From positions 413,901 through 470,214 of the forward strand of contig NZ_PTJO01000005.1 of NCBI RefSeq assembly GCF_003716585.1: DNA of 56,314 nucleotides, read 5' to 3'. Under the pieces are notes generated by a model. It worked only from the letters and a program-made list of their open reading frames with translations. It was not told the DNA's origin and ran no database searches. Source of the DNA: Corynebacterium alimapuense. Lineage in GTDB: Bacteria > Actinomycetota > Actinomycetes > Mycobacteriales > Mycobacteriaceae. The translations under genes were made by a program, and so were the position numbers. Below, piece by piece: positions 9,640-18,800 of this stretch (positions are counted from its first letter, which is position 1; the number at the start of each line of letters is the position of its first letter).

Positions 9640-11277
9640 ATGGCTGATATAACCACCTCCGCCGAATGGCAGAACCTGGAGTCCGTTTTCGAACGCACCC
9701 AGTCCACCACCCTGCGGGAGCTGTTCGCCGCGAACCCGGGACGCGCGGAGCAGCTCACCATCGATGCCGCCGGGCTGCATGTGGATCTGTCCAAGAACTT
9801 GCTTGACCAGGAGGTGACAGAGGCTCTGGTAGCGCTGGCAAAAAAGGCCCAGCTCACCGACGCCATTGAGGCAATGTTCACCGGTGCACAACTCAATAAC
9901 ACTGAAGATCGCGCAGTCTTGCACACCGCGCTGCGCATGCCAGTGGACCAGGATCTTTCCGTCGACGGCCAAGATGTCGCCGCCGATGTCCACGAGGTGC
10001 TCGGCCGGATGCGCGATTTTGCTGCTGCGCTGCGCTCAGGCTCGTGGCTGGGACATACCGGCCGGACCATCAAGAAGATCGTCAATATCGGCATCGGTGG
10101 TTCTGACCTGGGCCCGGCAATGGCTACTTTGGCACTGCGCTCCTATGCCACCGCTGGTATCACTGCGGAGTTTGTCTCCAACGTCGATCCGGCCGATATT
10201 TCCGCCACTCTGGAGCACCTCGACCCAGAGTCGACGCTGTTTATTATCGCGTCAAAGACTTTCACTACCCAGGAAACTCTCTCCAATGCTCATGCCGCCA
10301 AGCGCTGGCTGGTAGAAGCCTTCGATGGCGATGAATCGGCAGTGGCCAAGCACTTCGTCGCGGTATCCACGAACGCCGAAAAGGTCGCCGCATTCGGCAT
10401 TGACACCGACAACATGTTCGGCTTTTGGGATTGGGTGGGCGGACGATACTCCGTCGACTCCGCGATCGGTCTATCTCTGATGGCGGTTGTCGGCCCCATG
10501 GACTTCATGCGTCTGCTCGACGGCTTCCATTCGATGGATGATCACTTCCGCTCTACCCCCTTCGAGAAGAACCTCCCGGTCCTGATGGGATTGCTGGGTA
10601 TTTGGTACTCCAATTTCCATAACGCTGACACTCACGCGGTGCTCCCCTACTCCCAGGATTTGGCCCGCTTCCCCGCTTATTTGCAGCAGCTGACCATGGA
10701 ATCTAATGGTAAATCGGTACGCCGTTCCGGCGAGGCCGTTACTTATGGCACCGGCGAGATCTACTGGGGTGAGCCTGGTACCAACGGCCAGCACGCCTTC
10801 TACCAGCTCATGCACCAAGGCACCCGAATCGTGCCCGCCGATTTCATCGGCTTCGCCCGCCCCAAGGATGATCTCCCCACCGCAAGCGGAGCAGGTTCCA
10901 TGCATGACCTGCTCATGGGCAACCTCTTTGCCCAGGCGAAAGTACTGGCCTTCGGCAAGACTGCCGAAGAGATCATCGCCGAGGGGGTATCGGAAGAACT
11001 AGCCGCGCACAAGGTCATGCCGGGTAACCGTCCCTCGACCACGATCCTGGCCGAGGAACTTACTCCGGAGGTCTTGGGCGCTCTTATCGCGCTCTACGAG
11101 CACATCACCTTTGTCCAGGGAGTTATCTGGGATATCAACTCCTTCGATCAGTGGGGTGTGGAACTAGGCAAGCAGCAGGCCAGCCAATTGGCTGCGGCGG
11201 TTTCCGGCGAGCAGCCAGCTGACTCCGGCGATAGCTCCACCGATGGCCTCATCGGTTGGTACCGCCAGCAAAAGTAG
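9640..11277 (+). CDS. pgi: Glucose-6-phosphate isomerase
   Basis: Interconverts glucose-6-phosphate and fructose-6-phosphate in glycolysis and gluconeogenesis. The 545 aa match the long bacterial form. Visible hallmarks are [12 protein letters not shown] (phosphate binding), SKTFTTQET, the first PROSITE-type signature [16 protein letters not shown], and the C-terminal signature around [10 protein letters not shown] with the active-site Lys. No breaks or missing motifs. An AGGA ribosome site lies about eight bases before the ATG. Its neighbours, chorismate mutase and pcrA on one side, reproduce the usual corynebacterial order. Confidence 0.97.
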   Translation: MADITTSAEWQNLESVFERTQSTTLRELFAANPGRAEQLTIDAAGLHVDLSKNLLDQEVTEALVALAKKAQLTDAIEAMFTGAQLNNTEDRAVLHTALRMPVDQDLSVDGQDVAADVHEVLGRMRDFAAALRSGSWLGHTGRTIKKIVNIGIGGSDLGPAMATLALRSYATAGITAEFVSNVDPADISATLEHLDPESTLFIIASKTFTTQETLSNAHAAKRWLVEAFDGDESAVAKHFVAVSTNAEKVAAFGIDTDNMFGFWDWVGGRYSVDSAIGLSLMAVVGPMDFMRLLDGFHSMDDHFRSTPFEKNLPVLMGLLGIWYSNFHNADTHAVLPYSQDLARFPAYLQQLTMESNGKSVRRSGEAVTYGTGEIYWGEPGTNGQHAFYQLMHQGTRIVPADFIGFARPKDDLPTASGAGSMHDLLMGNLFAQAKVLAFGKTAEEIIAEGVSEELAAHKVMPGNRPSTTILAEELTPEVLGALIALYEHITFVQGVIWDINSFDQWGVELGKQQASQLAAAVSGEQPADSGDSSTDGLIGWYRQQK

Positions 11278-11337
11278 CGCAGGGAAACTCGGTTAATATG
11301 GCTTCGCCCGAGCTGGGAATGTGGTTATCTCAGTTTT

Positions 11338-12828
11338 ATGGGCGAAGCCGTTTCATCTGACAAATACACTCCCCAGCAGCGGACGAAATACCGTCAGCGG
11401 CTCCGGGAGGATTTAGAGACCTTTGACCAGCATTTACAAACCGCCAAGTTCATCAATCACGGCACCATTGGCCTTGAATTGGAACTCAATCTCGTCGATG
11501 AGCAGATGCAACCTGCATTGCTGGCCCGCCAGGTTCTAGACATCATCAAAGATGATGAGTACCAGTCGGAGATTGGTGCTTATAACGTCGAGCTCAATCA
11601 CCCTCCGCTCAGCGTGTCTGGGGATGGTCTCCGGCGCATGCATGAGGGAATAGCTGACCGCTTTGGCCGCATCCAACAAGCCGCACAAGAGGCCGGTGGG
11701 CATGCGCTCATGATCGGCACCCTACCGACCACCACCACCGAGTTTTTGGAAGATCCCGCCTGGATGACTCCAGAGAATCGGTACCGGGCGCTCAACCACA
11801 CGATCTTGGAAAGCCGCGGTGAGCTCGTCGGCATTGATGTCTCCGGCGATGAGTATTGCCGACAACACTTCACTGATATCGCCCCCGAATCCACCTGTAC
11901 GTCGATGCAGTTGCACCTACAAGTGGCCCCAAACCGATTCCCGGATGCGTGGAATGCCTCCCAAGCCATCGCTGGGGTGCAGGCCGCATTGGGTGCGAAC
12001 TCGCCGCTGTTTCTCGGCCGCAAGCTCTGGCACGAGAACCGCGTACCGGTGTTTACCCAGTCCATTGACACTCGTACCCGCGAGCTCGTCGCCCAAGGAG
12101 TGCGCCCCAGAGTCTGGTTCGGCGAGCGGTGGATCACCAGTGTCTTCGACCTCTTCGAGGAAAATGTTCGATACTTCTCCCCGCTGATCCCCGAACCAGG
12201 AAAAGATCTCGATCCTTTGGTGACCCACAACGGTCCCCCGAAGCTGCATTATCTCAACTTGCACAACGGAACAGTCTGGCGCTGGAATCGACCCATCTAC
12301 GCCCCCGGTACCGAGTTTGCTCATCTGCGAGTAGAAAACCGACTCCTTCCGGCTGGGCCGACGGTCACCGATATCGTTGCCAACTCTGCCTTCTACTACG
12401 GCATGGTGAAATACCTTGCCGGAGAGACCCGCCCGGTGTGGTCCCGACTCACGTTCGCCGATGCCAAACAGAACTTCTTGGCTGGTGCGCGATCGGGTCT
12501 ATTCGCTCGGATGAACTGGCCAACGCTGGGCCAGATCGATGTCGCGGATTTGGTCAGCGAACACCTGCTGGATCAAGCTCGCTCTGGTCTACGGGAACTC
12601 GAAGTCGACGAAGATCTAATCGACTACTACCTCGACATTATCGGCGAACGCGCCCGCACCAGACAAAATGGAGCGACCTGGCAGTTGCGTACTTTAGAGG
12701 CGATTCAGACTGGCGGCTCGATCCCGGATTCCCCCGAACGCAAAAAGGCGCTGGCGGAAATGACTAGGCGGTATCTCCGCAATCAAGCTACCGACCAGCC
12801 GGTTCATACGTGGGAAGTAACGGGCTAA
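11338..12828 (+). CDS. Glutamate--cysteine ligase family 2 (GCS2)-like carboxylate-amine ligase
   Basis: A 496-aa protein of the GCS2/YbdK ATP-grasp-like superfamily. The N-terminal GTIGLELELNLVD matches the G.E.E metal-binding strand of this family; NVELNHPPL and a central STCTSMQLHLQV block follow the same pattern. Real GCS makes gamma-glutamylcysteine for glutathione, but corynebacteria use mycothiol (a mycoredoxin is encoded in this window), so the true acceptor amine is unknown. It stands alone downstream of pgi with a 60-bp gap. I am sure of the superfamily, not of the reaction. Confidence 0.75.
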   Translation: MGEAVSSDKYTPQQRTKYRQRLREDLETFDQHLQTAKFINHGTIGLELELNLVDEQMQPALLARQVLDIIKDDEYQSEIGAYNVELNHPPLSVSGDGLRRMHEGIADRFGRIQQAAQEAGGHALMIGTLPTTTTEFLEDPAWMTPENRYRALNHTILESRGELVGIDVSGDEYCRQHFTDIAPESTCTSMQLHLQVAPNRFPDAWNASQAIAGVQAALGANSPLFLGRKLWHENRVPVFTQSIDTRTRELVAQGVRPRVWFGERWITSVFDLFEENVRYFSPLIPEPGKDLDPLVTHNGPPKLHYLNLHNGTVWRWNRPIYAPGTEFAHLRVENRLLPAGPTVTDIVANSAFYYGMVKYLAGETRPVWSRLTFADAKQNFLAGARSGLFARMNWPTLGQIDVADLVSEHLLDQARSGLRELEVDEDLIDYYLDIIGERARTRQNGATWQLRTLEAIQTGGSIPDSPERKKALAEMTRRYLRNQATDQPVHTWEVTG

Positions 12829-12913
12829 GGAAGCTAAGAGTGCCCTGCCGGCTGAAAACTCGTGAGAGCTAGAAAATCTATTTCTTTAGCGGTTATAGGT
12901 CCACAACCGCTAT

Positions 12914-13537
12914 CTAAGAATCATTCTCGATAATGCGAGGCGGGTGTGCCACCAGCGCGTTGATCACACTTTGATAGTGCAGGTCATGAGTGTAGGTATT
13001 TTTGACGCTATACCGATATAGCGTCAAGCCAGCAATACTATCGAGGAGCACATCCGCGTCAACGTCTTGAGGCAGTTCGCCTCTTTCCACTCCGCGAGCA
13101 ATAATACCTAAGCCTCGTTGATGGCGATCTTGAAAAATTGACTCCCACAGTATTGGGAATACCTCAGGCTCAAGCATTGCATGCAATGCTCGGCCGTGGG
13201 CGAAACTAATACCTTCTTGGTTTTGCCGATTTTGCAAGGCATGAGCCAATAGGTCATCACGGACTGACCCAGTATCTGGCTCTTCACCCATCTCGGTGTA
13301 TTTTTGAAAAACCGCAGCTACTAATTCAGGCTTTCCTGGATAACGGCGATAGATTGCCGCTTTTCCACAGCCCGCATCGCGCGCAACCTGTTCAATGGTG
13401 AGCATGGCGTATCCACGTTCATTCAATAAGGCTGCTGCAGAACTGAGAATCCTAGCGGTGAGTTTATTGTCAGAAGGGCGTCCCGCCGTCTGTTTCGGTT
13501 GAGGTTTCAGCTGATCTAACTCCACACTATTCGACAT
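12914..13537 (-). CDS. TetR/AcrR family transcriptional regulator
   Basis: A 207-aa one-domain-plus-sensor repressor. The N-terminal helix-turn-helix spans about residues 25-70 (LTIEQVARDAGCGKAAIYRRYPGKPELVAAVF), preceded by a basic arm. The C-terminal ligand domain has no recognisable specificity. The upstream TATCAT box ends seven bases before the ATG, so the mRNA may be leaderless. A small palindrome (13565-13577) overlaps the presumed -35 region and is a plausible autoregulatory operator. The divergent position, where a target gene would be expected, holds only a 53-codon open frame, so the regulated gene may have been lost. Confidence 0.9.
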   Translation of the reverse strand: MSNSVELDQLKPQPKQTAGRPSDNKLTARILSSAAALLNERGYAMLTIEQVARDAGCGKAAIYRRYPGKPELVAAVFQKYTEMGEEPDTGSVRDDLLAHALQNRQNQEGISFAHGRALHAMLEPEVFPILWESIFQDRHQRGLGIIARGVERGELPQDVDADVLLDSIAGLTLYRYSVKNTYTHDLHYQSVINALVAHPPRIIENDS

Positions 13538-13544
13538 AATATTT

Positions 13545-13550
13545 ATGATA
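13545..13550 (-). promoter_or_regulatory. -10 box of a possibly leaderless tetR-family mRNA
   Basis: TATCAT on the minus strand is followed by seven bases and then the ATG of the TetR gene, the spacing that places the transcription start on the start codon. Inference from spacing only. Confidence 0.4.
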
Positions 13551-13564
13551 CGGCACAGCCCGTT

Positions 13565-13577
13565 ACGTTAAGAACGT
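13565..13577. promoter_or_regulatory. Candidate TetR operator palindrome
   Basis: ACGTT-AAG-AACGT is a perfect 5-bp inverted repeat 28 bp upstream of the TetR start and 10 bp before a short divergent open frame. Its position over the -35 region fits autorepression. No experimental support. Confidence 0.4.
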
Positions 13578-13587
13578 TATAAGCACC

Positions 13588-13749
13588 ATGCGACTTCCGT
13601 ATGCCCCAGCCCGCTTGCGCAAATCCACCTATCCCCTCGGCGCTGCCAAGACTGTATCCACTTTTGCACTAGCCGCAGCACCCACACGGTGGAAAAAACG
13701 ACTAGAGCTTCACCATCGGCTCATAGCCATAGGGAATCCGGTCAGATGA
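13588..13749 (+). pseudogene. Possible remnant of a gene divergent from tetR
   Basis: An open frame of 53 codons (starting MRLPYAPARLRKST, then Ala-rich, then basic) begins just after the candidate TetR operator and runs into the end of the YccF gene on the other strand. TetR regulators usually face their target gene across such an operator, so this may be the stub of a deleted target, or simply a small gene or chance frame. I do not recognise the sequence. Confidence 0.25.
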
Positions 13750-14115
13750 GACGATCTCTTTGCCGAAGGGAAAACACGTCACCGGAATCATCTTGACATT
13801 GGCCACAGCCAACGGGATGCCGATGATGGTCACAGCTTGCAATGCAGCGGTGGTGACATGGCCGATGGCTAGCCACACACCAGCAATGACGAACCAAATG
13901 ACATTGCTGATCGTGCTCAGGCCACCAGAACCGCTAACCGGCTGCACGACTGAACGACCAAAGGGCGCCAGCGCGTAGGAGGCCATGCGGAAAGAGGCGA
14001 TACCAGCAGGGATAGTCACGATCAGCAGGCAAGCCAGAATGCCAAAGAATACATATCCGATGGCCAAGGCGAAGCCGCCAAAAATGAACCAAGCGACGTT
14101 CAATAGGAGATTCAT
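13702..14115 (-). CDS. YccF domain membrane protein
   Basis: Inner-membrane protein of 137 aa made of two tandem copies of the YccF (DUF307) unit. The first copy begins NLLLNVAWFIFGG and ends FAPFGR-like (LAPFGRSVV); the second begins NVIWFVIAGVWLAIGH and ends CFPFGKEIV. Each contains two hydrophobic helices with an IPAG/IPLA turn, as usual. The in-frame extension to 14181 overlaps the divergent DUF1707 gene and adds no family-like sequence, so the ATG at 14115 is chosen. Function is unknown for the family. It diverges from the DUF1707 gene across about 54 bp. Confidence 0.85.
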   Translation of the reverse strand: MNLLLNVAWFIFGGFALAIGYVFFGILACLLIVTIPAGIASFRMASYALAPFGRSVVQPVSGSGGLSTISNVIWFVIAGVWLAIGHVTTAALQAVTIIGIPLAVANVKMIPVTCFPFGKEIVSSDRIPYGYEPMVKL

Positions 14116-14169
14116 GTCCCCCACGTTATTACATTTCAAGCGCTGAGGTACCGGTGAAACCTCCCTGCG

Positions 14170-14643
14170 ATGAATGAACAATTGCGCCTGTCAGACGATG
14201 ACAGGATGGAAGCGGTAAATATGCTCACCGCACATTTCACTGCAGGCAGACTTGACCATCTGGAACTAGATGACCGCACGGATGCGGTCCTGCAGTGTGA
14301 GACCGCAGGCGAGCTACAGGCCCTTTTCGCTGATCTTCCTCCAAGCTCCGATGAGAGCGACTTACTCACGAGTGACTTCCAGGAAGCAGCAGAAAGCGAA
14401 GATGAGCAAGAAGAAAGAGAATTTCATGATCATCTGATACAAGAAATTCTACTTAACGAAAAAGCTAGAAGAAATGCCGAAATAGAAATCCATAACCAGT
14501 TAGTACAAGAAGTAAATAATGCCAGAATGTTTAGAGAAGAAGAAGGAGACGAGATTTTTTATGATCGCCTACTACAGGCAATGAAATCTGCCTACCAAAC
14601 AAGAAATACTGCAAAAAAGAGCTCCGCGAACGAATCCTTGTAG
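14170..14643 (+). CDS. DUF1707 protein with Glu-rich coiled-coil tail; possible -1 frameshift extension
   Basis: A 157-aa protein in two parts. Residues 4-53 form a DUF1707 (SHOCT-like) domain: LRLSDDDRMEAVNMLTAHF, GRL, LELDDRTDAVLQ..T..EL..LFADLP. From about residue 65 the tail is charged, Glu-rich and predicted helical, with three degenerate repeats (FHDHLIQEIL 85-94, IHNQLVQEVN 107-116, FYDRLLQAMK 130-139) spaced 22-23 residues. The tail DNA is much more AT-rich than its surroundings. Near the end the zero frame reads GCA AAA AAG: the heptamer A AAA AAG (14613-14619) allows a -1 shift into a frame open to 14690, giving about 173 aa. A simple indel in the A-run would give the same picture. 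Confidence 0.7.
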   Translation: MNEQLRLSDDDRMEAVNMLTAHFTAGRLDHLELDDRTDAVLQCETAGELQALFADLPPSSDESDLLTSDFQEAAESEDEQEEREFHDHLIQEILLNEKARRNAEIEIHNQLVQEVNNARMFREEEGDEIFYDRLLQAMKSAYQTRNTAKKSSANESL

Positions 14644-14690
14644 CAGCACAACTCGAAGAAGAAACGCTTTTGTATCCAGAAATTGACTAA
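14613..14690 (+). other. Slippery heptamer A AAA AAG and alternative -1 frame extension
   Basis: The heptamer at 14613-14619 lies in phase for tandem -1 slippage, the same sequence used by E. coli dnaX. The -1 frame then reads 23 codons (ELRERILVAAQLEEE and onward) to TAA at 14688-14690; the composition continues the Glu/Leu-rich tail. The zero-frame TAG is 21 bases downstream. I see no strong downstream stem-loop or upstream Shine-Dalgarno stimulator. Confidence 0.45.
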
Positions 14691-14820
14691 CCCTTCAGCT
14701 TAGAAAACTATTTTAGAACTACTTGCTATAGGGATTATTACCATAATAGAACTGCAAGATAGATGGCTTTCGAAGTAATGGATGCTACTTGCCTCGTCGA
14801 GTCTTTCCGCGAAGAAAATC

Positions 14821-15627
14821 CTATTCCGGCTGGCAGGAAGGACACCACCAAATGATTCTTTCCAGCTCATCGCGCCCGTTGCCTAGCGCCCCCTTGCAGA
14901 TGGCAGTTCCGCAGCGCCGGCACGCTCGGCGGTTGCGTCCAAAGACATAGGAGTTCTCCCCTACCCGAGCTACTCCAGTAGTCACACGCACTGGTGAATT
15001 TCGATTGGCCCACATGAGCTTTCGGGTGACATTGAGGACCTGAGTTAGATCGACTTCCCCCACCGGCGTGGCCGGATGAATGCCGCAGAGAAAGCAAATC
15101 TCAGCCCGGTATTCGTTTCCTACTCCGGCTAGGTTGTGTTGGTCGAGCAAGGCAGTGCCAATGCTTCTTTGACTCCGCGCTAATAATCGCCGGCGGGCTT
15201 CTTCTCTGCCGGTATCGTCCCACTCATCGCTAAGAACATCCGGGCCAAGATAGCCCATCTTTTGGTGGTAGTCGTCGGTGGCGAAGACCTCCACCAGTCC
15301 GAGATTGTGTCCGACTATTTCAATCGGTCGAGGATGCGGGGCTCCGGCTAATTCCAGTACCACTCGGGCGGTGAACCCGGGTTTGCGCCAGCGATCGCCT
15401 TTGAGATGCATCGCCCAGGTTCCCTCCATCTTCAGGTGGGTATGCAAGATCCGATCCCCGAATTGCATGAAGAGGTGTTTGCCATAGGGCCAGATGCGCT
15501 CGACGCTGTCGCCTGAGAAGTCCACGAGCGCGAAGGAAGGCACCCGCAGCGAACAGGCAAGTACCTCCCGACCGCGGATAAATTGCAGGCGTTGGGATAG
15601 TTGGTAGATTGAGTCACCCTCTGGCAC
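14821..15627 (-). CDS. nei2: Fpg/Nei family DNA glycosylase (Nei2)
   Basis: Base-excision repair glycosylase/AP lyase of 268 aa, removing oxidised bases. The GTG at 15627 is chosen because it places Pro2-Glu3-Gly4-Asp5 at the mature N-terminus, where Pro2 is the catalytic nucleophile and Glu3 the acid of this family; upstream codons would abolish this. The helix-two-turn-helix lies around LLDQHNLAGVGNEYRAE. The C-terminal zinc finger is intact (CRRC ... CPSC). It lies 256 bp upstream on the opposite side of lhr's end but on the same strand, matching the Nei2-Lhr pair in mycobacteria. Confidence 0.92.
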   Translation of the reverse strand: MPEGDSIYQLSQRLQFIRGREVLACSLRVPSFALVDFSGDSVERIWPYGKHLFMQFGDRILHTHLKMEGTWAMHLKGDRWRKPGFTARVVLELAGAPHPRPIEIVGHNLGLVEVFATDDYHQKMGYLGPDVLSDEWDDTGREEARRRLLARSQRSIGTALLDQHNLAGVGNEYRAEICFLCGIHPATPVGEVDLTQVLNVTRKLMWANRNSPVRVTTGVARVGENSYVFGRNRRACRRCGTAICKGALGNGRDELERIIWWCPSCQPE

Positions 15628-15883
15628 CAGCCCCAAAATACACCGGCTATCCCGCCACGACCGCGGCTGGTTGCTTGGGTGCCTATCTGCCTTGATACCC
15701 CCCGGTCTCCCCTAAGACGGCAGATCTGCACCTAAGCCAACTGCGACGACGGTCGCGGCGTCGGGGAGCACTCTTTCGCTCCCCTGCGATCATTATCAGC
15801 AGCAGCTAGAAATGACACCAACGTAGTCTGGCCAACTTCAGTGGGCGATAGACCTCCACGATCGCAATGATCACTTGGCCCAC

Positions 15884-18800
15884 TTAATCATCGTCGAAGC
15901 TCAACTCTCCGATTGCCTGGTGGATACTTCTGCCCCGAGTTGGCGTGCGCGGTGGGCCCGAGTGAGCTCCAATGCGCGCTCCTTTCGGGCTTATCGACGC
16001 CCCCGCCTCCCGCAGCTGTGCCAGCAGCGGGGAGGAAAACACGGGCTCTCCGTTGAGTTTTTCCACAGTCAAAGGCTGATCTAGAGCTGCGGCCACCGCA
16101 CTGATCACCAAATCAAGATGTGGAATATCAAATACACTCAAGCTTCGACCACCACGAGTCAGATGAGCCAAGAGCAGCCCATCGGCGATGACGACCATCG
16201 CTCCCGCCGCCCGGCTTGGCCCACTTTCTGGCCAGGGCAATGCGGCACCAAAGGGGTTGGCCGGATCCGCCGCAGCCAGGACATAGACTTCTGGGTGTTG
16301 TGTTCCTGAGGGCCACCCACCCACATCGGGGCTATCGCCTAACCCACGGAGTCGATCGATTACCGCCGGAGTAGAAAACTGCGCAGCCCCCAGTCCTTCA
16401 ATGAGATAGCCACGCATTGATTTTCCGGATTCTTCGAAACCGCTGAGCACTTTATAGGCCAAGGCGAACCCGCCGAGGACGTCCTCGGCCACCACACTTC
16501 CGCGGGTAAGCACGCCATAACGATCCAACCAGGTCTCCCCCTGGATGAGTGAACGCGTGGTGGCATCAGCACTAGCGGGCATAGCCAATGCCCAGCGCCC
16601 GCCCATGTCATGCGGGGTGGCCTGCCCAGTGCTGCGGGCACGCCCCATGCGCAGCCGCGAGCGGTTGGGCCGACGTTTAGCCCGGTGCGCCGTCGTGCCG
16701 CCGCTAGTAGCTAGCCGTGCTCGCAGCGGAGCAAAGCTATCTGGGCTGACCAGCCCGGCATCAACTAATCCCCAGATCCCCTCGCGAAGCTGTTCCGCGG
16801 TGACTAAATCAGTGAGTTCTCGTTGCAGATCGGCAAAGAGAAAGCCACCACCGCGTTGCAGGATCTCCAGGATCTGTTCCTGGAGAAAGCTCAGCCCGGT
16901 AGTTTCTGGCTGGGTGATGAGATCCGCGGCATAATCCGCGGGTAGCAGCATCACCCACGGATCCCGGGAGGCAGCGCTACCGGCACCATGGATGAGTACC
17001 TCTCCGGAAGAGGTCAGCTCGTCGAGCAAGAGTGGCTGGTAATCAGCGACTCTGCGGGGCAGGACCAAAGATTCCCAAGCGCTGGCAGGAAGACGAACAC
17101 CGGCGAGTTGCTCGATGACGCTAAAAACCCCATCGGCCCCGCGCAACGCGGGTCGGGTGCCCACGGGCGCAACCTGCTGCCACTGCAGCAAAAACCGAGC
17201 ATACGCAGACTGAGACACTGGTGCGGTGGCCGCCCGAACCATCGCCAGCGAACGTCGGCGCAAGATCGTGAGCACCTCAGTTGAGCAGTACTCCTGCTCT
17301 GCTACTTCTTGTACTTCTTGCCGGAAGCGGCCATCCACCAGGCGTTTATCCGCTAACAACGGTTGCAGTGAATTATGCGCAGCGCTGATACCCAAGCCAA
17401 AAGCCTCCGCCAGGTCTGTGAGAACGAAAGGACCACGGGTGCGCACCCATCTGGAAACCAGCTGCTCGAGGGCGTCGATAATCTCTGCTACCTGGGCCGG
17501 GACGCCTGGCGGGACGGGGATTCCGAGGGCGTCGCGAAGCAGCGGCGCATCCAACACTTGAGCCAGATGTGCGCGCCCACCGATGCGAATCTCCATGACT
17601 CGGCCGGTTAACAGCTCACGGGCACTACTGAGTGGATCATCGAATTGGCAGTGCTCGGCTAGTTCTTCCACTGGGATCGGTCCCAAAAGGCGGAGCAGAT
17701 CTGCCAATTCCTCGACGGTGCGCGCCCGACGCTGGCCTTGGTGTTGAAGCTGCTCGTGTACTTCTTCGAGGATTTCTGGCGCCAAGAGATCGCGTAGTTC
17801 CAGAGTGCCTAAGAGTTTGGCCAATAGGCCCGGATCAAGGGCCAGTGCGGCAGCGCGTTTTTCCGCCAGTGGGCTATCGCCCTCATAGACAAAGGAGCCG
17901 GTGTAATTAAAAAGCAGCGAGGAGGCAAAGGGGCTGGGTTGATCGGTGGTGACCTCCGCGATGCGGATGCGCCGAGTGTTTAGATCCCGGCACACCTGGG
18001 TCAGTGCCGGAAGATCATAAACATCTTGGAGGCACTCCCGCACGGTCTCCAAGATGATAGGGAAACTGGGATACTTACGCGCGACGTCGAGTAGCTGTTC
18101 GGCGCGTTGGCGCTGCTGCCACAACGGTGCTCGCTTACCGGGATGCCGCCGCGGAAGCAGTAGGGCGCGTGCCGCACATTCGCGAAACCGGGAGGCAAAC
18201 AGGGCAGAATTGCCCACCTGCTCGGTGACGATCTCGCTGATATCTTCCGGATCGAAAAGGAAGAGGGCGCTATCTGGTTCGGTCTGACCTTCCGGCAAGC
18301 GCAGCACGATGCCATCATCGCCAGCGACTGCTTGGGCATCCATGCCCGTTTCTTCGGCCACCTTAGTGCCCACTGCCAGCGCCCAGGCGGCATTGACGCC
18401 CTTGCCAAAGGGGGTGTGCAGGATGAGCCGCCAATCGCCTAGTTCATCCTTGAATCTCTCTAAAACCAGGGTCTTGTCATCCGGGATAATCCCGGTGGCC
18501 TCATGTTGTTCGGCGAGAAAGCTAACGAGATTAGTGCGCGCATTGTCATTGAGATCTAAGTCCGCAACCAGAGAGTTCTCCGCATGGATTTCCCGCCGGA
18601 ACTGACCTAACGCTATGCCTAGTTCATAGGGGCGACCGGCGGAATCGCCTTTCCAAAACGGCAAGCGTCCAGTGTGGCCTGGGGCCGGAAGCACCAGCAC
18701 CTGATCGCGGGTGATCTCCTCGATCCGCCAACTGCTAGCTCCCAGGGTAAACACGTCTCCGACTCGGGATTCGTAGACCATTTCTTCATCTAGCTCACCG

